The notes under the pieces: model-generated | What the model was told of the DNA's origin: nothing | The model's database searches: none | Seen by the model: the letters and a program-made list of their open reading frames with translations, nothing else | In this document: piece after piece, positions 8,620 to 17,188 of the stretch | Numbering within the stretch: the stretch's first letter is position 1 | Layout of the letters: every line of letters starts with the position of its first letter | From: Xylophilus sp. GW821-FHT01B05 | GTDB lineage: Bacteria; Pseudomonadota; Gammaproteobacteria; Burkholderiales; Burkholderiaceae_C | NCBI GenBank assembly: GCA_038961845.1 | Contig: CP152408.1 | Location: 372,001 to 436,000, forward strand | Reading direction: 5' to 3' | DNA length: 64,000 nt | Made by a program: the position numbers and the translations under genes

Positions 8620-9534
8620 ATGAGCCTTTCTGACTTGATGAATATCGGCCTGATGCAGGGCTTTGCGGGCCTGAGCCTGTTTGCGGTGCTGCTGCTGATG
8701 GGCTTGGGCCTGGCCATCATCTTTGGCCAGATGGGCGTGATCAACATGGCGCATGGCGAGTTCATGACCATTGGCGCCTACACCATCTACCTGGGCTCCA
8801 CGCTGGCGGCAGAGCATGCGCCGGGGCTGCTGCCCTATTACTTTCCGCTCGCCATCCTGGCGGCCTTCGGCTTTGCGTTTGTGGCGGGCTGGTTGGTGGA
8901 GTGGGGCCTGATCCGGCACCTGTACAAGCGCCCGCTCGACACGCTGCTGGCCACCTGGGGCGTGAGCCTGGCCATGCAGCAGTCGTTTCGCAGCTTCATC
9001 GGCCCGAAGGAGGTGAGCCCGACGCTGCCCGAGTGGCTGATGGGCTCGTGGGCGCCGCATGAGGGGCTGGACATTCCCATCAACGGCATGTTCGTGCTGG
9101 CGCTTACCGCCGTGGTCACCGCCGGCGTGCTGCTGGCGCTGCACAAGAGCCGCTGGGGCCTGCGCGTGCGCGCCACGGTCAGCAACCGCGTCATGGCCAA
9201 TGCCGCCGGCATAGACACCAAGAAGACCGACCGCCTGACCTTTGCCATTGGCTGCGGCATTGCCGGCGTGGCCGGCGCGGCCTTCACCACCATTGGCTCG
9301 ACCGGGCCCACGTCTGGCTCGCTCTACCTGGTGGATTCCTTTCTGGTCGTCACCTTTGGTGGCGCGGCCAGCTTGCTGGGCACCGTGGTCTCGGCTTTCG
9401 GCATTGCGCAGACGCAGTCGATCACCGAGTTCTTCCTGGCCGGCTCCATGGCCAAGGTGATCACGCTGTCGCTGATCGTGCTGATCCTGATGGTTCGGCC
9501 ACAAGGCTTGTTCGCCAGCAAGGTGCGACGTTGA
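8620..9534 (+). CDS. urtB: urea/amide ABC transporter permease UrtB
   Basis: 304 residues, LivH-type permease with about eight membrane spans. The family signature GQMGVINMAHGEFMTIGAY is clear near residue 38-57. It lacks the long N-terminal periplasmic extension of many UrtB proteins, so it is closer to the core LivH/FmdE form. The ATG at 8620 follows ACCGGAG. Partner of UrtC in the inner-membrane channel of the importer. The gap to urtA is filled by a repeat, while gaps to later genes are short. Confidence 0.9.
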   Translation: MSLSDLMNIGLMQGFAGLSLFAVLLLMGLGLAIIFGQMGVINMAHGEFMTIGAYTIYLGSTLAAEHAPGLLPYYFPLAILAAFGFAFVAGWLVEWGLIRHLYKRPLDTLLATWGVSLAMQQSFRSFIGPKEVSPTLPEWLMGSWAPHEGLDIPINGMFVLALTAVVTAGVLLALHKSRWGLRVRATVSNRVMANAAGIDTKKTDRLTFAIGCGIAGVAGAAFTTIGSTGPTSGSLYLVDSFLVVTFGGAASLLGTVVSAFGIAQTQSITEFFLAGSMAKVITLSLIVLILMVRPQGLFASKVRR

Positions 9535-9559
9535 ACACACGGAACGACGGAGAAACTGC

Positions 9560-10747
9560 ATGAACCTCATCAAGTCCTGGGTCCTGCGCTACCAGTTGGC
9601 CAGCATGTTGCTGCTGGTGCTGCTGCTGGCCGTGGTGCTGCCGCTGTCGCTGGACATCTTCCGGCTCAACCTGGTGGGCAAGTACCTGACCTATGCCTTT
9701 GTCGCCATCGGCCTGGTGATGGTCTGGGGCTATGGCGGCGTGCTGAGCCTGGGGCAGGGCGTGTTCTTTGGCCTGGGCGGCTATGCGATGGCGATGTTCT
9801 TGAAGCTCGAAGCCTCGGACCCGATCAGCACCAAGATCCAGTCCACGCCCGGCATCCCGGACTTCATGGACTGGAACCAGATCACCGAACTGCCGGCCCT
9901 CTGGGTGCCGTTCAAGAGCCTGCCGTTCTCGCTGGCGGCGGTGATCGTGGTGCCCACGCTGCTGGCCTGGATCGTCAGCTACGCCATGTTCAAGCGCCGC
10001 GTGGGCGGCGTCTACTTCGCCATCATCACGCAGGCGGTGGCGCTGATCCTCACCGTGCTCATCATCGGCCAGCAGGGCTATACCGGCGGCGTCAACGGCA
10101 TGACCGACCTGAAGACCTTGCTGGGTTGGGACACGCGCACCGACAGCGCCAAGTACATCCTCTACTACGTCTGCGTGGCGCTGCTGGTGGCGGCCATGCT
10201 GCTGTGCCGCTGGGTGCAGACCAGCAAGCTCGGCACCCTGCTGCTGGCCATGCGCGACAAGGAAGACCGGGTGCGCTTCTCGGGCTACGACGTGTCCAAC
10301 TTCAAGGTCTTCACCTTCTGCCTGGCGGCGGCGCTGTCGGGCATTGGCGGCGCGCTGTTCACGCTGCAGGTGGGCTTCATGTCGCCGAGCTTCGTCGGCA
10401 TCGTGCCCTCGATCGAGATGGTGATCTACGCGGCGGTGGGCGGGCGCATGAGCCTGGTCGGCGCGGTCTACGGCACGCTGCTGGTGAATGCCGGCAAGAC
10501 CTTCTTCTCGGAGAGCTTCCCCGACCTGTGGCTGTTCCTGATGGCCGGGCTCTTCATCGGCGTGACCATGGCCTTCCCCATGGGGCTGGCCGGTTTGTGG
10601 GAGAGCCATGTCGTGCCCTGGTGGAAGAGCCGCCGCGAGGCCCTGCGCCGCGCCGCCGTGCCGCCACCGGCGCCCTTGCCCAGCCCTGCCCCCGAGGTGG
10701 AGGCAGACCCCGTGCTGCCCGCCAGCGTACGCGGCCAGGGCGCCTGA
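9560..10747 (+). CDS. urtC: urea/amide ABC transporter permease UrtC
   Basis: 395 residues, LivM-type permease. The signature GGVLSLGQGVFFGLGGYAMA (near residues 57-76) and TGGVNGMTDL are typical of UrtC. About ten membrane spans, then a C-terminal tail of some 30 residues rich in Pro and Ala that may be disordered. ATG at 9560 with ACGGAGA upstream. Forms the channel with UrtB. The neighbouring urtD start is 17 bases after the stop, so translation is closely linked. Confidence 0.9.
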   Translation: MNLIKSWVLRYQLASMLLLVLLLAVVLPLSLDIFRLNLVGKYLTYAFVAIGLVMVWGYGGVLSLGQGVFFGLGGYAMAMFLKLEASDPISTKIQSTPGIPDFMDWNQITELPALWVPFKSLPFSLAAVIVVPTLLAWIVSYAMFKRRVGGVYFAIITQAVALILTVLIIGQQGYTGGVNGMTDLKTLLGWDTRTDSAKYILYYVCVALLVAAMLLCRWVQTSKLGTLLLAMRDKEDRVRFSGYDVSNFKVFTFCLAAALSGIGGALFTLQVGFMSPSFVGIVPSIEMVIYAAVGGRMSLVGAVYGTLLVNAGKTFFSESFPDLWLFLMAGLFIGVTMAFPMGLAGLWESHVVPWWKSRREALRRAAVPPPAPLPSPAPEVEADPVLPASVRGQGA

Positions 10748-10764
10748 GCCCGCAGGAGACCCGC

Positions 10765-11508
10765 ATGAGCAATACCGACTTCGCCCTGGCAGTGGAAGAC
10801 CTGACCGTCTCCTTCGACGGCTTCAAGGCCATAGACGCGCTGAACCTCTACGTCGACAAGAACGAGCTGCGCGTGATCATCGGCCCCAACGGCGCGGGCA
10901 AGACCACGCTGCTGGACCTGATCTGCGGCAAGACGCGCGCCAGCGCCGGCAGCATCAAGTTCATGAACACCGAGCTGACCCGCATGGCCGAGCACCGCCG
11001 CGTGCGCCTGGGCATTGGCCGCAAGTTCCAGACGCCCTCCATCTACGAGAACCTGTCGGTGTTCCAGAACCTGGAGGTGTCCTACCCCGCGGGCCGCTCG
11101 GTCTTTGGCGCGCTGGCCTTCAAGTGCACCGACGAGGTCAAGGCGCGCGTGCAGGTGGTGGCCGAGGACATCGGCCTGGCCGAGAAGCTCGACACCGAGG
11201 CCGGCCTGCTCTCCCACGGCCAGAAACAGTGGCTGGAGATCGGCATGCTGCTGATGCAGGAGCCCGAGCTGCTGATGCTGGACGAGCCCATTGCCGGCAT
11301 GAGCGCGCGCGAGCGCGAGCTGACGGCCGAGCTGCTGCAGCGCATCTGCAAGAACCGCGCAGTGATCGTGATCGAGCACGACATGGAGTTCGTCAAGCGC
11401 ATCGCGCACAAGGTCACCGTCATGCACCAGGGAAAGATCCTGGCCGAAGGGCCTATGGAGCAGGTGCAGGCCGACCCCAAGGTCATCGACGTTTATCTGG
11501 GGCACTAG
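10765..11508 (+). CDS. urtD: urea/amide ABC transporter ATP-binding protein UrtD
   Basis: 247 residues from ATG 10765, set by CAGGAG at 10753-10758. Walker A GPNGAGKTT (near residue 37), the Q-loop region RKFQTPSIYENL, signature LSHGQKQWLEIG and Walker B LLMLDEPIAGMS, then switch IEHDME. LSHGQKQ in place of LSGGQ is a normal mark of UrtD/LivG proteins. Cytoplasmic ATPase that works with UrtE. It is separated from urtE by an unusual 307-base palindromic gap. Confidence 0.93.
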   Translation: MSNTDFALAVEDLTVSFDGFKAIDALNLYVDKNELRVIIGPNGAGKTTLLDLICGKTRASAGSIKFMNTELTRMAEHRRVRLGIGRKFQTPSIYENLSVFQNLEVSYPAGRSVFGALAFKCTDEVKARVQVVAEDIGLAEKLDTEAGLLSHGQKQWLEIGMLLMQEPELLMLDEPIAGMSARERELTAELLQRICKNRAVIVIEHDMEFVKRIAHKVTVMHQGKILAEGPMEQVQADPKVIDVYLGH

Positions 11509-11815
11509 ATGAGGGCTTGCTTCTCCGTTCTTCGTTCAGGGCGCGCTCACGCCGACGGGCTGCCTTGCTCCGCGAATGTCCTCCGCCCTTCGGGCTCCCC
11601 CTTGATTTCGCTGCGCAAGGCAGCCCAGCGTCGTGATCGGTCAGAGCACTGCCTGATCGGCCGCATAGGCAGAGCGCGCCTTGTGCACAGGGCACCGGGT
11701 GCTCCCCGCAGCGAAATCAAGGAGGAGGCCGCAGGCCGGAGGACATTCGCGGAGGGGAGTACCCGGTGGCCAGGGCACACGCTCACAACACCAAGCACAC
11801 GCCGGAGTCATTGAG
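11509..11815. repeat. long inverted repeat between urtD and urtE
   Basis: The 47-base arms 11569-11615 and 11707-11753 are imperfect inverted copies sharing GCGAATGTCCTCCG and TTGATTTCGCTGCG. A smaller inverted pair, GGGCTGCCTTGC and GCAAGGCAGCCC, is nested at 11558 and 11615. No gene is seen here. In urt operons the two ATPase genes normally abut, so this looks like a later insertion that could form a strong cruciform or mRNA hairpin. Confidence 0.7.
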
Positions 11816-12517
11816 ATGAGCAACACCATGCTGAAAGTCGAAGACCTGTTTGTCGCCTACGGCCAGAGCGAGGCGTTGCACGGCGTCTCTTTCGACGGCC
11901 AGGCCAACGAGACCGTGGCCATCATGGGCCGCAACGGCATGGGCAAGACCACGCTGTTCAAGAGCCTGATGGGCATCTTGCCAAGCAAGAGCGGGCGCAT
12001 TGCCATCGCCGGCCAGGATGTGTCGAAAGACGAGAGCTTTCGCCGCGTTGCCAAGGGCATTGCCTATGTGCCGCAGGGCCGCATGATCTTCCCCACGCTC
12101 ACGGTCGAAGAAAACATACAGACCGGCCTGGAGAACGCCAAGGAGAAGGTCGTTCCCGAAGACATCTATGCGCTGTTCCCGGTGCTGTGGGACATGCGCC
12201 GGCGCAAGGGCGGCAACCTCTCTGGCGGGCAGCAGCAGCAACTGGCGATTGCCCGCGCGCTGGTGACCGACCCCAAGGTGCTGCTGCTGGACGAGCCCAC
12301 CGAGGGCATCCAGCCTTCCATCATCAAGGACATCGCCAAGGCGCTGAACGAGATCCGCAAGCTGCGGCAGATCACCATCGTTGTCTCGGAGCAGGTGCTG
12401 TCCTTCGCCATGGACGTGGCCGACCGGCTGTTCGTGATCGAGGGCGGGCGGCTGGTGCACGAAACCACGCGCGCCAACACCGACGTCAAGCGCATCAAAA
12501 GTTATCTCTCTGTCTGA
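11816..12517 (+). CDS. urtE: urea/amide ABC transporter ATP-binding protein UrtE
   Basis: 233 residues from ATG 11816, preceded by CCGGAG; a second in-frame ATG at 11828 is possible. Walker A GRNGMGKTTL, the GIAYVPQGRMIFPTLTVEEN block typical of LivF/UrtE, signature LSGGQQQQLAIAR and Walker B LLLDEPTEGIQPS. Its start SNTMLKVEDLFVAYGQSEAL is typical of UrtE. Cytoplasmic. It needs the same transcript as urtABCD, yet a long palindrome separates it from urtD, which may lower its expression. Confidence 0.93.
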   Translation: MSNTMLKVEDLFVAYGQSEALHGVSFDGQANETVAIMGRNGMGKTTLFKSLMGILPSKSGRIAIAGQDVSKDESFRRVAKGIAYVPQGRMIFPTLTVEENIQTGLENAKEKVVPEDIYALFPVLWDMRRRKGGNLSGGQQQQLAIARALVTDPKVLLLDEPTEGIQPSIIKDIAKALNEIRKLRQITIVVSEQVLSFAMDVADRLFVIEGGRLVHETTRANTDVKRIKSYLSV

Positions 12518-12550
12518 CCACTTTCTCTGGCCACCCATAAGGAGCATTGC

Positions 12551-13774
12551 ATGACCGACACCCTGATCAAGGTCGACCTGACGAAGTCGCCCACCGAGAA
12601 CGAGAACATCCACAACCGCTGGCACCCGGACATCCCGATGGCCTGCTGGGTCAACCCGGGCGACGACTTCATCCTCGAGACCTTCGACTGGACCGGTGGC
12701 TTCATCAAGAACAACGACAGCGCCGACGACGTGCGCGACATCGACCTGACCACGGTGCACTACCTGTCGGGCCCGGTGGGCGTGAAGGGCGCAGAGCCGG
12801 GCGACCTGCTGGTGGTGGACCTGCTCGACATAGGCGCCAAGCAGGACAGCCTGTGGGGCTTCAACGGCTTCTTCAGCAAGAAGAACGGCGGCGGCTTTTT
12901 GACCGAGCATTTCCCGCAGGCGCAAAAGTCCATCTGGGACTTCAAGGGCATGTACACCAGTTCGCGCCACATCCCGGGTGTGAACTTTGCCGGCCTGATC
13001 CACCCGGGCCTGATCGGCTGCCTGCCCGACAAGCCCATGCTGGATCTGTGGAATGAGCGCGAACAAAAGCTCATCGACACCGACCCCACCGCTGGCCTGG
13101 CCAACCCGCCATCGGCCGGCACCGCCCACATGGGCAAGATGACCGGCGAGGCCCGCGCCAAGGCGGCGGCCGAGGGCGCGCGCACCGTGCCGCCGCGCGA
13201 GCATGGCGGCAACTGCGACATCAAGGATTTGTCGCGCGGCTCCAAGGTGTTCTTCCCGGTCTACGTAGATGGCGCCGGCCTGAGTGTGGGTGACCTGCAC
13301 TTCAGCCAGGGCGATGGCGAGATCACCTTCTGCGGCGCCATCGAAATGGCCGGCTGGGTGCACATGAAGGTCACCCTGATCAAGGGCGGCATGGCCAAGT
13401 ACGGCATCAAGAACCCGATCTTCAAGCCCAGCCCGGTCACGCCCAACTACAAGGACTACCTGATCTTCGAAGGCATCTCGGTGGACGAGGCCGGCAAGCA
13501 GTACTACCTGGACGTGAACGTGGCCTACCGCCAGGCCTGCCTGAACGCCATCGAGTACCTGAAGAAGTTCGGCTACAGCGGCGCGCAGGCCTATTCGATC
13601 CTGGGCACGGCGCCGGTGCAGGGCCATATCAGCGGCGTGGTCGACGTGCCCAACGCCTGCGCCACGCTGTGGCTGCCCACCGAGATCTTCGACTTCGACA
13701 TCAACCCGAACGCCAACGGGCCGATCAAGATGCTGGACGGCAGCATCGACATGCCGCTGTCGCCAGACAAGTAA
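12551..13774 (+). CDS. fmdA: formamidase (acetamidase/formamidase family)
   Basis: 407 residues, the usual length of FmdA. It hydrolyses formamide, and less well other short amides, to ammonia and the acid. Family blocks are clear: NRWHPDIPMACWVNPGDDF near the start, the FTSRHIPG-like segment YTSSRHIPGVNFAGL, HGGNCDIKDLSRGSKVFFPV and GLSVGDLHFSQGDGE. No signal peptide, so cytoplasmic. ATG at 12551 lies 33 bases after urtE with AAGGAGC upstream, last gene of the transporter operon. The arrangement matches the fmd cluster of Methylophilus, where amide uptake and FmdA are co-expressed under amide induction. Confidence 0.93.
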   Translation: MTDTLIKVDLTKSPTENENIHNRWHPDIPMACWVNPGDDFILETFDWTGGFIKNNDSADDVRDIDLTTVHYLSGPVGVKGAEPGDLLVVDLLDIGAKQDSLWGFNGFFSKKNGGGFLTEHFPQAQKSIWDFKGMYTSSRHIPGVNFAGLIHPGLIGCLPDKPMLDLWNEREQKLIDTDPTAGLANPPSAGTAHMGKMTGEARAKAAAEGARTVPPREHGGNCDIKDLSRGSKVFFPVYVDGAGLSVGDLHFSQGDGEITFCGAIEMAGWVHMKVTLIKGGMAKYGIKNPIFKPSPVTPNYKDYLIFEGISVDEAGKQYYLDVNVAYRQACLNAIEYLKKFGYSGAQAYSILGTAPVQGHISGVVDVPNACATLWLPTEIFDFDINPNANGPIKMLDGSIDMPLSPDK

Positions 13775-13784
13775 GCTGCTTAAC

Positions 13785-15617
13785 TCAGGTCCCCAAACCG
13801 TCCGGGCTGAGCTTGTCGAAGCCCTGCTCTGTACCTGCCAGCCCAACGACCGGCTCAGGGTGAACGGGGTTGAGTAGTTGCCTCAGCACCCGCTCCAGCG
13901 CCTTGGGCGTGAGCGGCCGCGAGAACCAGTAGCCCTGCAGCTCGTCGCACTGCAGGGCCTTCAGGGCCGCGGCCTGCTCGTTGGTTTCCACGCCTTCGGC
14001 GGTCACCCGCATGTCCAGCGCATGGGCCAGCGACAGGATCGCCGACACGATGGCCTGGCCCTTGCCCGGCCGGTCGATGTTGATCACCAGCGAGCGGTCT
14101 ATCTTCAGCCGGTCGAACGGGAACTGCGTGAGGTAAGAGAAGCTGGAGTAGCCGGTGCCAAAGTCATCGATCGCCAGCCCCACGCCCAGCCGCCGCAGGC
14201 CTTCCAATGTGGCCAGGGCGCCTTCGGCATCGCTTACCAGCACGCTTTCGGTCACCTCGATCTCCAGGTGCGCGGGCTCCAGGCCGGCGTCTTCCAGCGC
14301 GCTTTGCACCAGGGCGATCAGCCCCGGCAGCAGCAATTGCCGCGCCGACACATTCACTGCCACCTGCGGCACCGGCGTCTGCTGGCCGCGCAGCAGGCGG
14401 TGCAGGCGCCCGACCTCGCGGCAGGCTTCGCGCAGCACCCATTCGCCAATGGCCGGGATCAGGCCTATGTCCTCGGCCACCGGGATGAAGACCGCGGGGC
14501 TGATCGCGCCGCGCCCGGGGCATTGCCAGCGCAGCAGGGTCTCCATCAGCGGGATGTGGCCGGTGGCCAGGTTCATCTGGGGCTGGAACACCAGACTGAA
14601 CTGCTTCTTCTCCAGCGCCTGGCGCAGCAGGCCTTCCAGCTCCAGCCGGTCCATGGCCTCGGCCTGCATGGCACCGCGAAACCAGCGCGACTGCGTGCCG
14701 CCGGCCGTCTTGGCCGTGCCCAGCGCCACACGCGCGCGGTGCAGCAGCTCGCCCGCGTCGGCCTGGTCGCGCTCCGGCAGGTAGGCGCAGGCGCCAATGC
14801 TGGCCGTCAGGCGCAGGCTGCGGTCGGGCAGTTGCAGCGGCTGCGACAGGTGGCGCAGCAGGCTGCTGAGCTGGCCGTCGATCTGGGGCGTGTCACCCTC
14901 CAGCACACAGGCCAGCAGGCCGCCGCCGAGCGAGGCCAGCACGGTGTCCGGCCCCAGGGTGCTGCGTATGCGGTGGCCGAACATCTGCAGCACCCGGCCC
15001 AGCAAGTCGTCGCCCAGCGAGTCGCGCAGGCGCGACATCTGGTCGATCTCCAGCACCAGCACGCTGCACGGCCGCTGGTGCTGCCGGGCAAGCTGCAGCC
15101 TGAGCGCAGCCCGTTCCTGCCACCAGATGGCGTTGGGCAGTTGTGTCGAACTGTCCTGGAAGCCCGCGTGCCACAGGGCCTGGGCGCCTGCGTGCTCCGC
15201 CTGCTCCTGCGTGACCACGCCCAGGTAGCAGGCCGCGCCGGTCTCGGTTGGCGGCAGCCGGGCCAGTGACAGCTGGACCTGCAGCGTGGCGCCATCACGG
15301 CGCCGGCAGGCCCAGGGGCGGGCGGGGTTGGCGGAATCGGCGGGTTCGGTGCGGGCTGTCAGCACCAGTTGCCCTTCCAGGTCATGCGACAGCGCAAAAG
15401 GCAGTTCGCTGGCTCGGCGCTGCAGCTCCGGCAGCGCATGCACCTGCGTGAGGCGGGCGCGCCCGACCAGTTCCTGCGCCGGGTAGCCGGTCAGCGCCTC
15501 GTAGCTGGGGTTGACGCGCAGATAGACACCCCGCGCATCGCAGACGAACAGGCCCAGCGCCAGCAGGTCGACGATGTCGCGGTCCTGGGGACTTGTGGCG
15601 GATGTCGGGGCGTTCAT
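13785..15617 (-). CDS. PAS-GGDEF-EAL cyclic-di-GMP phosphodiesterase, degenerate GGDEF
   Basis: 610 residues from ATG 15617 (MNAPTSATS). A longer in-frame start at 15704 would begin inside a mobile-element remnant. Residues about 15-140 are a PAS domain (LGLFVCDARGVYLRVNPSYEALTGY). The GGDEF domain has LGGGLLA where GGDEF should be, so it cannot be an active cyclase. The EAL domain keeps ETLLRW, NVSARQL, EVTES, DDFGTGYSS, LKIDRS and AEGVETNEQ, so it should cleave c-di-GMP. The last ~25 residues are encoded by a REP-like repeat. It sits leftward inside the amide region, 10 bases from fmdA. Confidence 0.9.
   Translation of the reverse strand: MNAPTSATSPQDRDIVDLLALGLFVCDARGVYLRVNPSYEALTGYPAQELVGRARLTQVHALPELQRRASELPFALSHDLEGQLVLTARTEPADSANPARPWACRRRDGATLQVQLSLARLPPTETGAACYLGVVTQEQAEHAGAQALWHAGFQDSSTQLPNAIWWQERAALRLQLARQHQRPCSVLVLEIDQMSRLRDSLGDDLLGRVLQMFGHRIRSTLGPDTVLASLGGGLLACVLEGDTPQIDGQLSSLLRHLSQPLQLPDRSLRLTASIGACAYLPERDQADAGELLHRARVALGTAKTAGGTQSRWFRGAMQAEAMDRLELEGLLRQALEKKQFSLVFQPQMNLATGHIPLMETLLRWQCPGRGAISPAVFIPVAEDIGLIPAIGEWVLREACREVGRLHRLLRGQQTPVPQVAVNVSARQLLLPGLIALVQSALEDAGLEPAHLEIEVTESVLVSDAEGALATLEGLRRLGVGLAIDDFGTGYSSFSYLTQFPFDRLKIDRSLVINIDRPGKGQAIVSAILSLAHALDMRVTAEGVETNEQAAALKALQCDELQGYWFSRPLTPKALERVLRQLLNPVHPEPVVGLAGTEQGFDKLSPDGLGT
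13795..13873 (-). repeat. REP-like palindromic repeat, family C copy 2
   Basis: Reverse-oriented copy of the repeat at 6958-7040 (CCGGGCTGAGCTTGTCGAAG ... GGTGAACGGGG). It lies inside the 3' end of the EAL gene and encodes its C-terminal tail. Confidence 0.8.
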
Positions 15618-15690
15618 TGGTGGTGGCGTGCTTTTGCGTTGGTGCACAACATAACGCGCCCGGGCCTGCCGGTCTATCAGCAGCGTTAGA

Positions 15691-15708
15691 CAGATCGCAA
15701 ACACGTTC
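15691..15708 (+). mobile_element. solo end of the 18015-18283 element
   Basis: CAGATCGCAAACACGTTC is identical to the right end of the foldback element at 18266-18283, two bases from the fmdB operator. No partner end is visible nearby, so it is probably a remnant. Confidence 0.55.
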
Positions 15709-15709
15709 T

Positions 15710-15754
15710 TACGTCATTTGACGTATTCGCCCGCCAGCGCCCGCTCTCCAGAAT
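15710..15754 (+). promoter_or_regulatory. palindromic operator and -10 box upstream of fmdB-amiE
   Basis: TACGTCATTTGACGTA (15710-15725) is a perfect 7+2+7 inverted repeat. A -10-like CAGAAT at 15749-15754 follows after 23 bases, the same geometry as at urtA (7070-7114). It also lies upstream of the divergent EAL gene and could act on both. Confidence 0.65.
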
Positions 15755-15789
15755 GGCCCATCGCCATGCGTTTGCGCCAAAGGAGAACG

Positions 15790-16131
15790 ATGCCCACCTA
15801 TGACTACGCCTGCCCGGACTGCGGCGGCTTCGATGCCTTGCGCAGCCTCAGCCAGCGCGATCTGCCGGCCGACTGCCCGGGCTGCGGTGCGGCCTCGCCA
15901 CGGGTGTTTGCCCACGCGCCGCGCCTGGCGCTGCTGGCGGGCAGTACCCGCAGCGCGATCGAGACCAACGAGCGGGCCCGGCATGAGCCCCAAAGCTCGA
16001 AGGACTATGCGCGTCTGCGCCACCCTGCGGGCTGCGGCTGCTGCAGCACGGGCAAGCGCGGTGCGACGGTGACAGCGCCCAGCGGCGCCAAAGCCTTCCC
16101 GTCCAAACGCCCCTGGATGATCAGCCACTGA
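15790..16131 (+). CDS. fmdB: FmdB family zinc-ribbon regulatory protein
   Basis: 113 residues from ATG 15790 after [18 protein letters not shown] is the standard FmdB start. Cys8/Cys11 and Cys29/Cys32 form a CxxC-CxxC zinc ribbon. The longer C-terminal half has further cysteines in GCGCCSTG and no known fold. In Methylophilus FmdB has been described as a regulator of formamidase expression; in many genomes such proteins are of unknown function. Sixteen bases before amiE and behind the second operator, so co-expressed with the amidase. Confidence 0.9.
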   Translation: MPTYDYACPDCGGFDALRSLSQRDLPADCPGCGAASPRVFAHAPRLALLAGSTRSAIETNERARHEPQSSKDYARLRHPAGCGCCSTGKRGATVTAPSGAKAFPSKRPWMISH

Positions 16132-16147
16132 TCCGGAGATATTCGAC

Positions 16148-17188
16148 ATGATCCACGGTGATATTTCCAGCAGCAAGGACACGGTCGGCGTGGCCGTCGT
16201 CAACTACAAGATGCCGCGCCTGCACAGCAAGGCCGAGGTGCTGGACAACGCGCGCAAGATCGCCGACATGCTGGTCGGCATGAAGACCGGCCTGCCCGGC
16301 ATGGACCTGGTGATCTTCCCCGAGTACAGCACCCACGGCATCATGTACGACGCCCAGGAGATGTACGAGACGGCGGCCACCGTGCCCGGCGAAGAAACGG
16401 CGATTTTTGCCGAGGCCTGCCGCAAGGCCAAGGTCTGGGGCGTGTTCTCGCTCACCGGCGAGCGCCATGAAGAGCACCCCTACAAGGCGCCCTACAACAC
16501 CCTGATCCTCATGAACGACCAGGGCGAGATCGTGCAGAAGTACCGCAAGATCATGCCCTGGGTGCCGGTGGAGGGCTGGTATCCCGGCAACTGCACCTAC
16601 GTCAGCGAAGGCCCCAAGGGCCTGAAGATCAGCCTGATCATTTGCGACGACGGCAACTACCCCGAGATCTGGCGCGACTGCGCCATGAAGGGCGCCGAGC
16701 TCATCGTGCGCTGCCAGGGCTACATGTACCCGGCCAAGGAGCAGCAGATCCTCATCAGCAAGGCCATGGCCTTTGCCAACAACACCTATGTGGCGGTGGC
16801 CAACGCGGCGGGCTTTGATGGCGTCTACAGCTACTTTGGCCACAGCGCGCTGATCGGCTTCGATGGCCGCACCCTGGGCGAATGCGGCGAGGAGGAATAC
16901 GGCGTGCAGTACGCAGCCCTGTCAACCAGCCTGATCCGCGACTTCCGCAAGAACGGCCAGTCCGAGAACCACCTGTTCAAGCTGCTGCACCGCGGCTACA
17001 CCGGCACCATCAATTCACGCGATGGCGACAAGGGCGTGGCTGCCTGCCCGTACGACTTCTACACGCGCTGGGTGAATGACCCGGAGGGCACGCGCAAGGC
17101 AGTAGAGGCCATCACGCGGCCCATGGTCGGCACCGAGGAATGCCCGATAGCGGGTATTCCCAACCCGTCCGATGCGGGCCATCGCTAA
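16148..17188 (+). CDS. amiE: aliphatic amidase
   Basis: 346 residues, exactly the length of Pseudomonas AmiE and colinear with it from the start ([20 protein letters not shown]). Nitrilase-fold hydrolase converting short aliphatic amides such as acetamide to the acid and ammonia. The Glu59 (FPEYS), Lys134 (KYRKIMPW) and Cys166 ([10 protein letters not shown]) triad is intact. Cytoplasmic, forms multimers in relatives. The related AmiF prefers formamide, but the length and sequence fit AmiE better. Its 3' end overlaps the AAA+ gene by 17 bases. Confidence 0.95.
   Translation: MIHGDISSSKDTVGVAVVNYKMPRLHSKAEVLDNARKIADMLVGMKTGLPGMDLVIFPEYSTHGIMYDAQEMYETAATVPGEETAIFAEACRKAKVWGVFSLTGERHEEHPYKAPYNTLILMNDQGEIVQKYRKIMPWVPVEGWYPGNCTYVSEGPKGLKISLIICDDGNYPEIWRDCAMKGAELIVRCQGYMYPAKEQQILISKAMAFANNTYVAVANAAGFDGVYSYFGHSALIGFDGRTLGECGEEEYGVQYAALSTSLIRDFRKNGQSENHLFKLLHRGYTGTINSRDGDKGVAACPYDFYTRWVNDPEGTRKAVEAITRPMVGTEECPIAGIPNPSDAGHR

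Noticed and set aside
7108..9573. 821-residue open frame on the minus strand over urtA-urtB
   Set aside because: Antisense shadow of high-GC codon use: rich in His, Gln, Gly and Arg, no domain, and both real genes lie under it.
11783..13846. 687-residue minus-strand open frame over urtE-fmdA
   Set aside because: Antisense to two certain genes, no recognisable fold.
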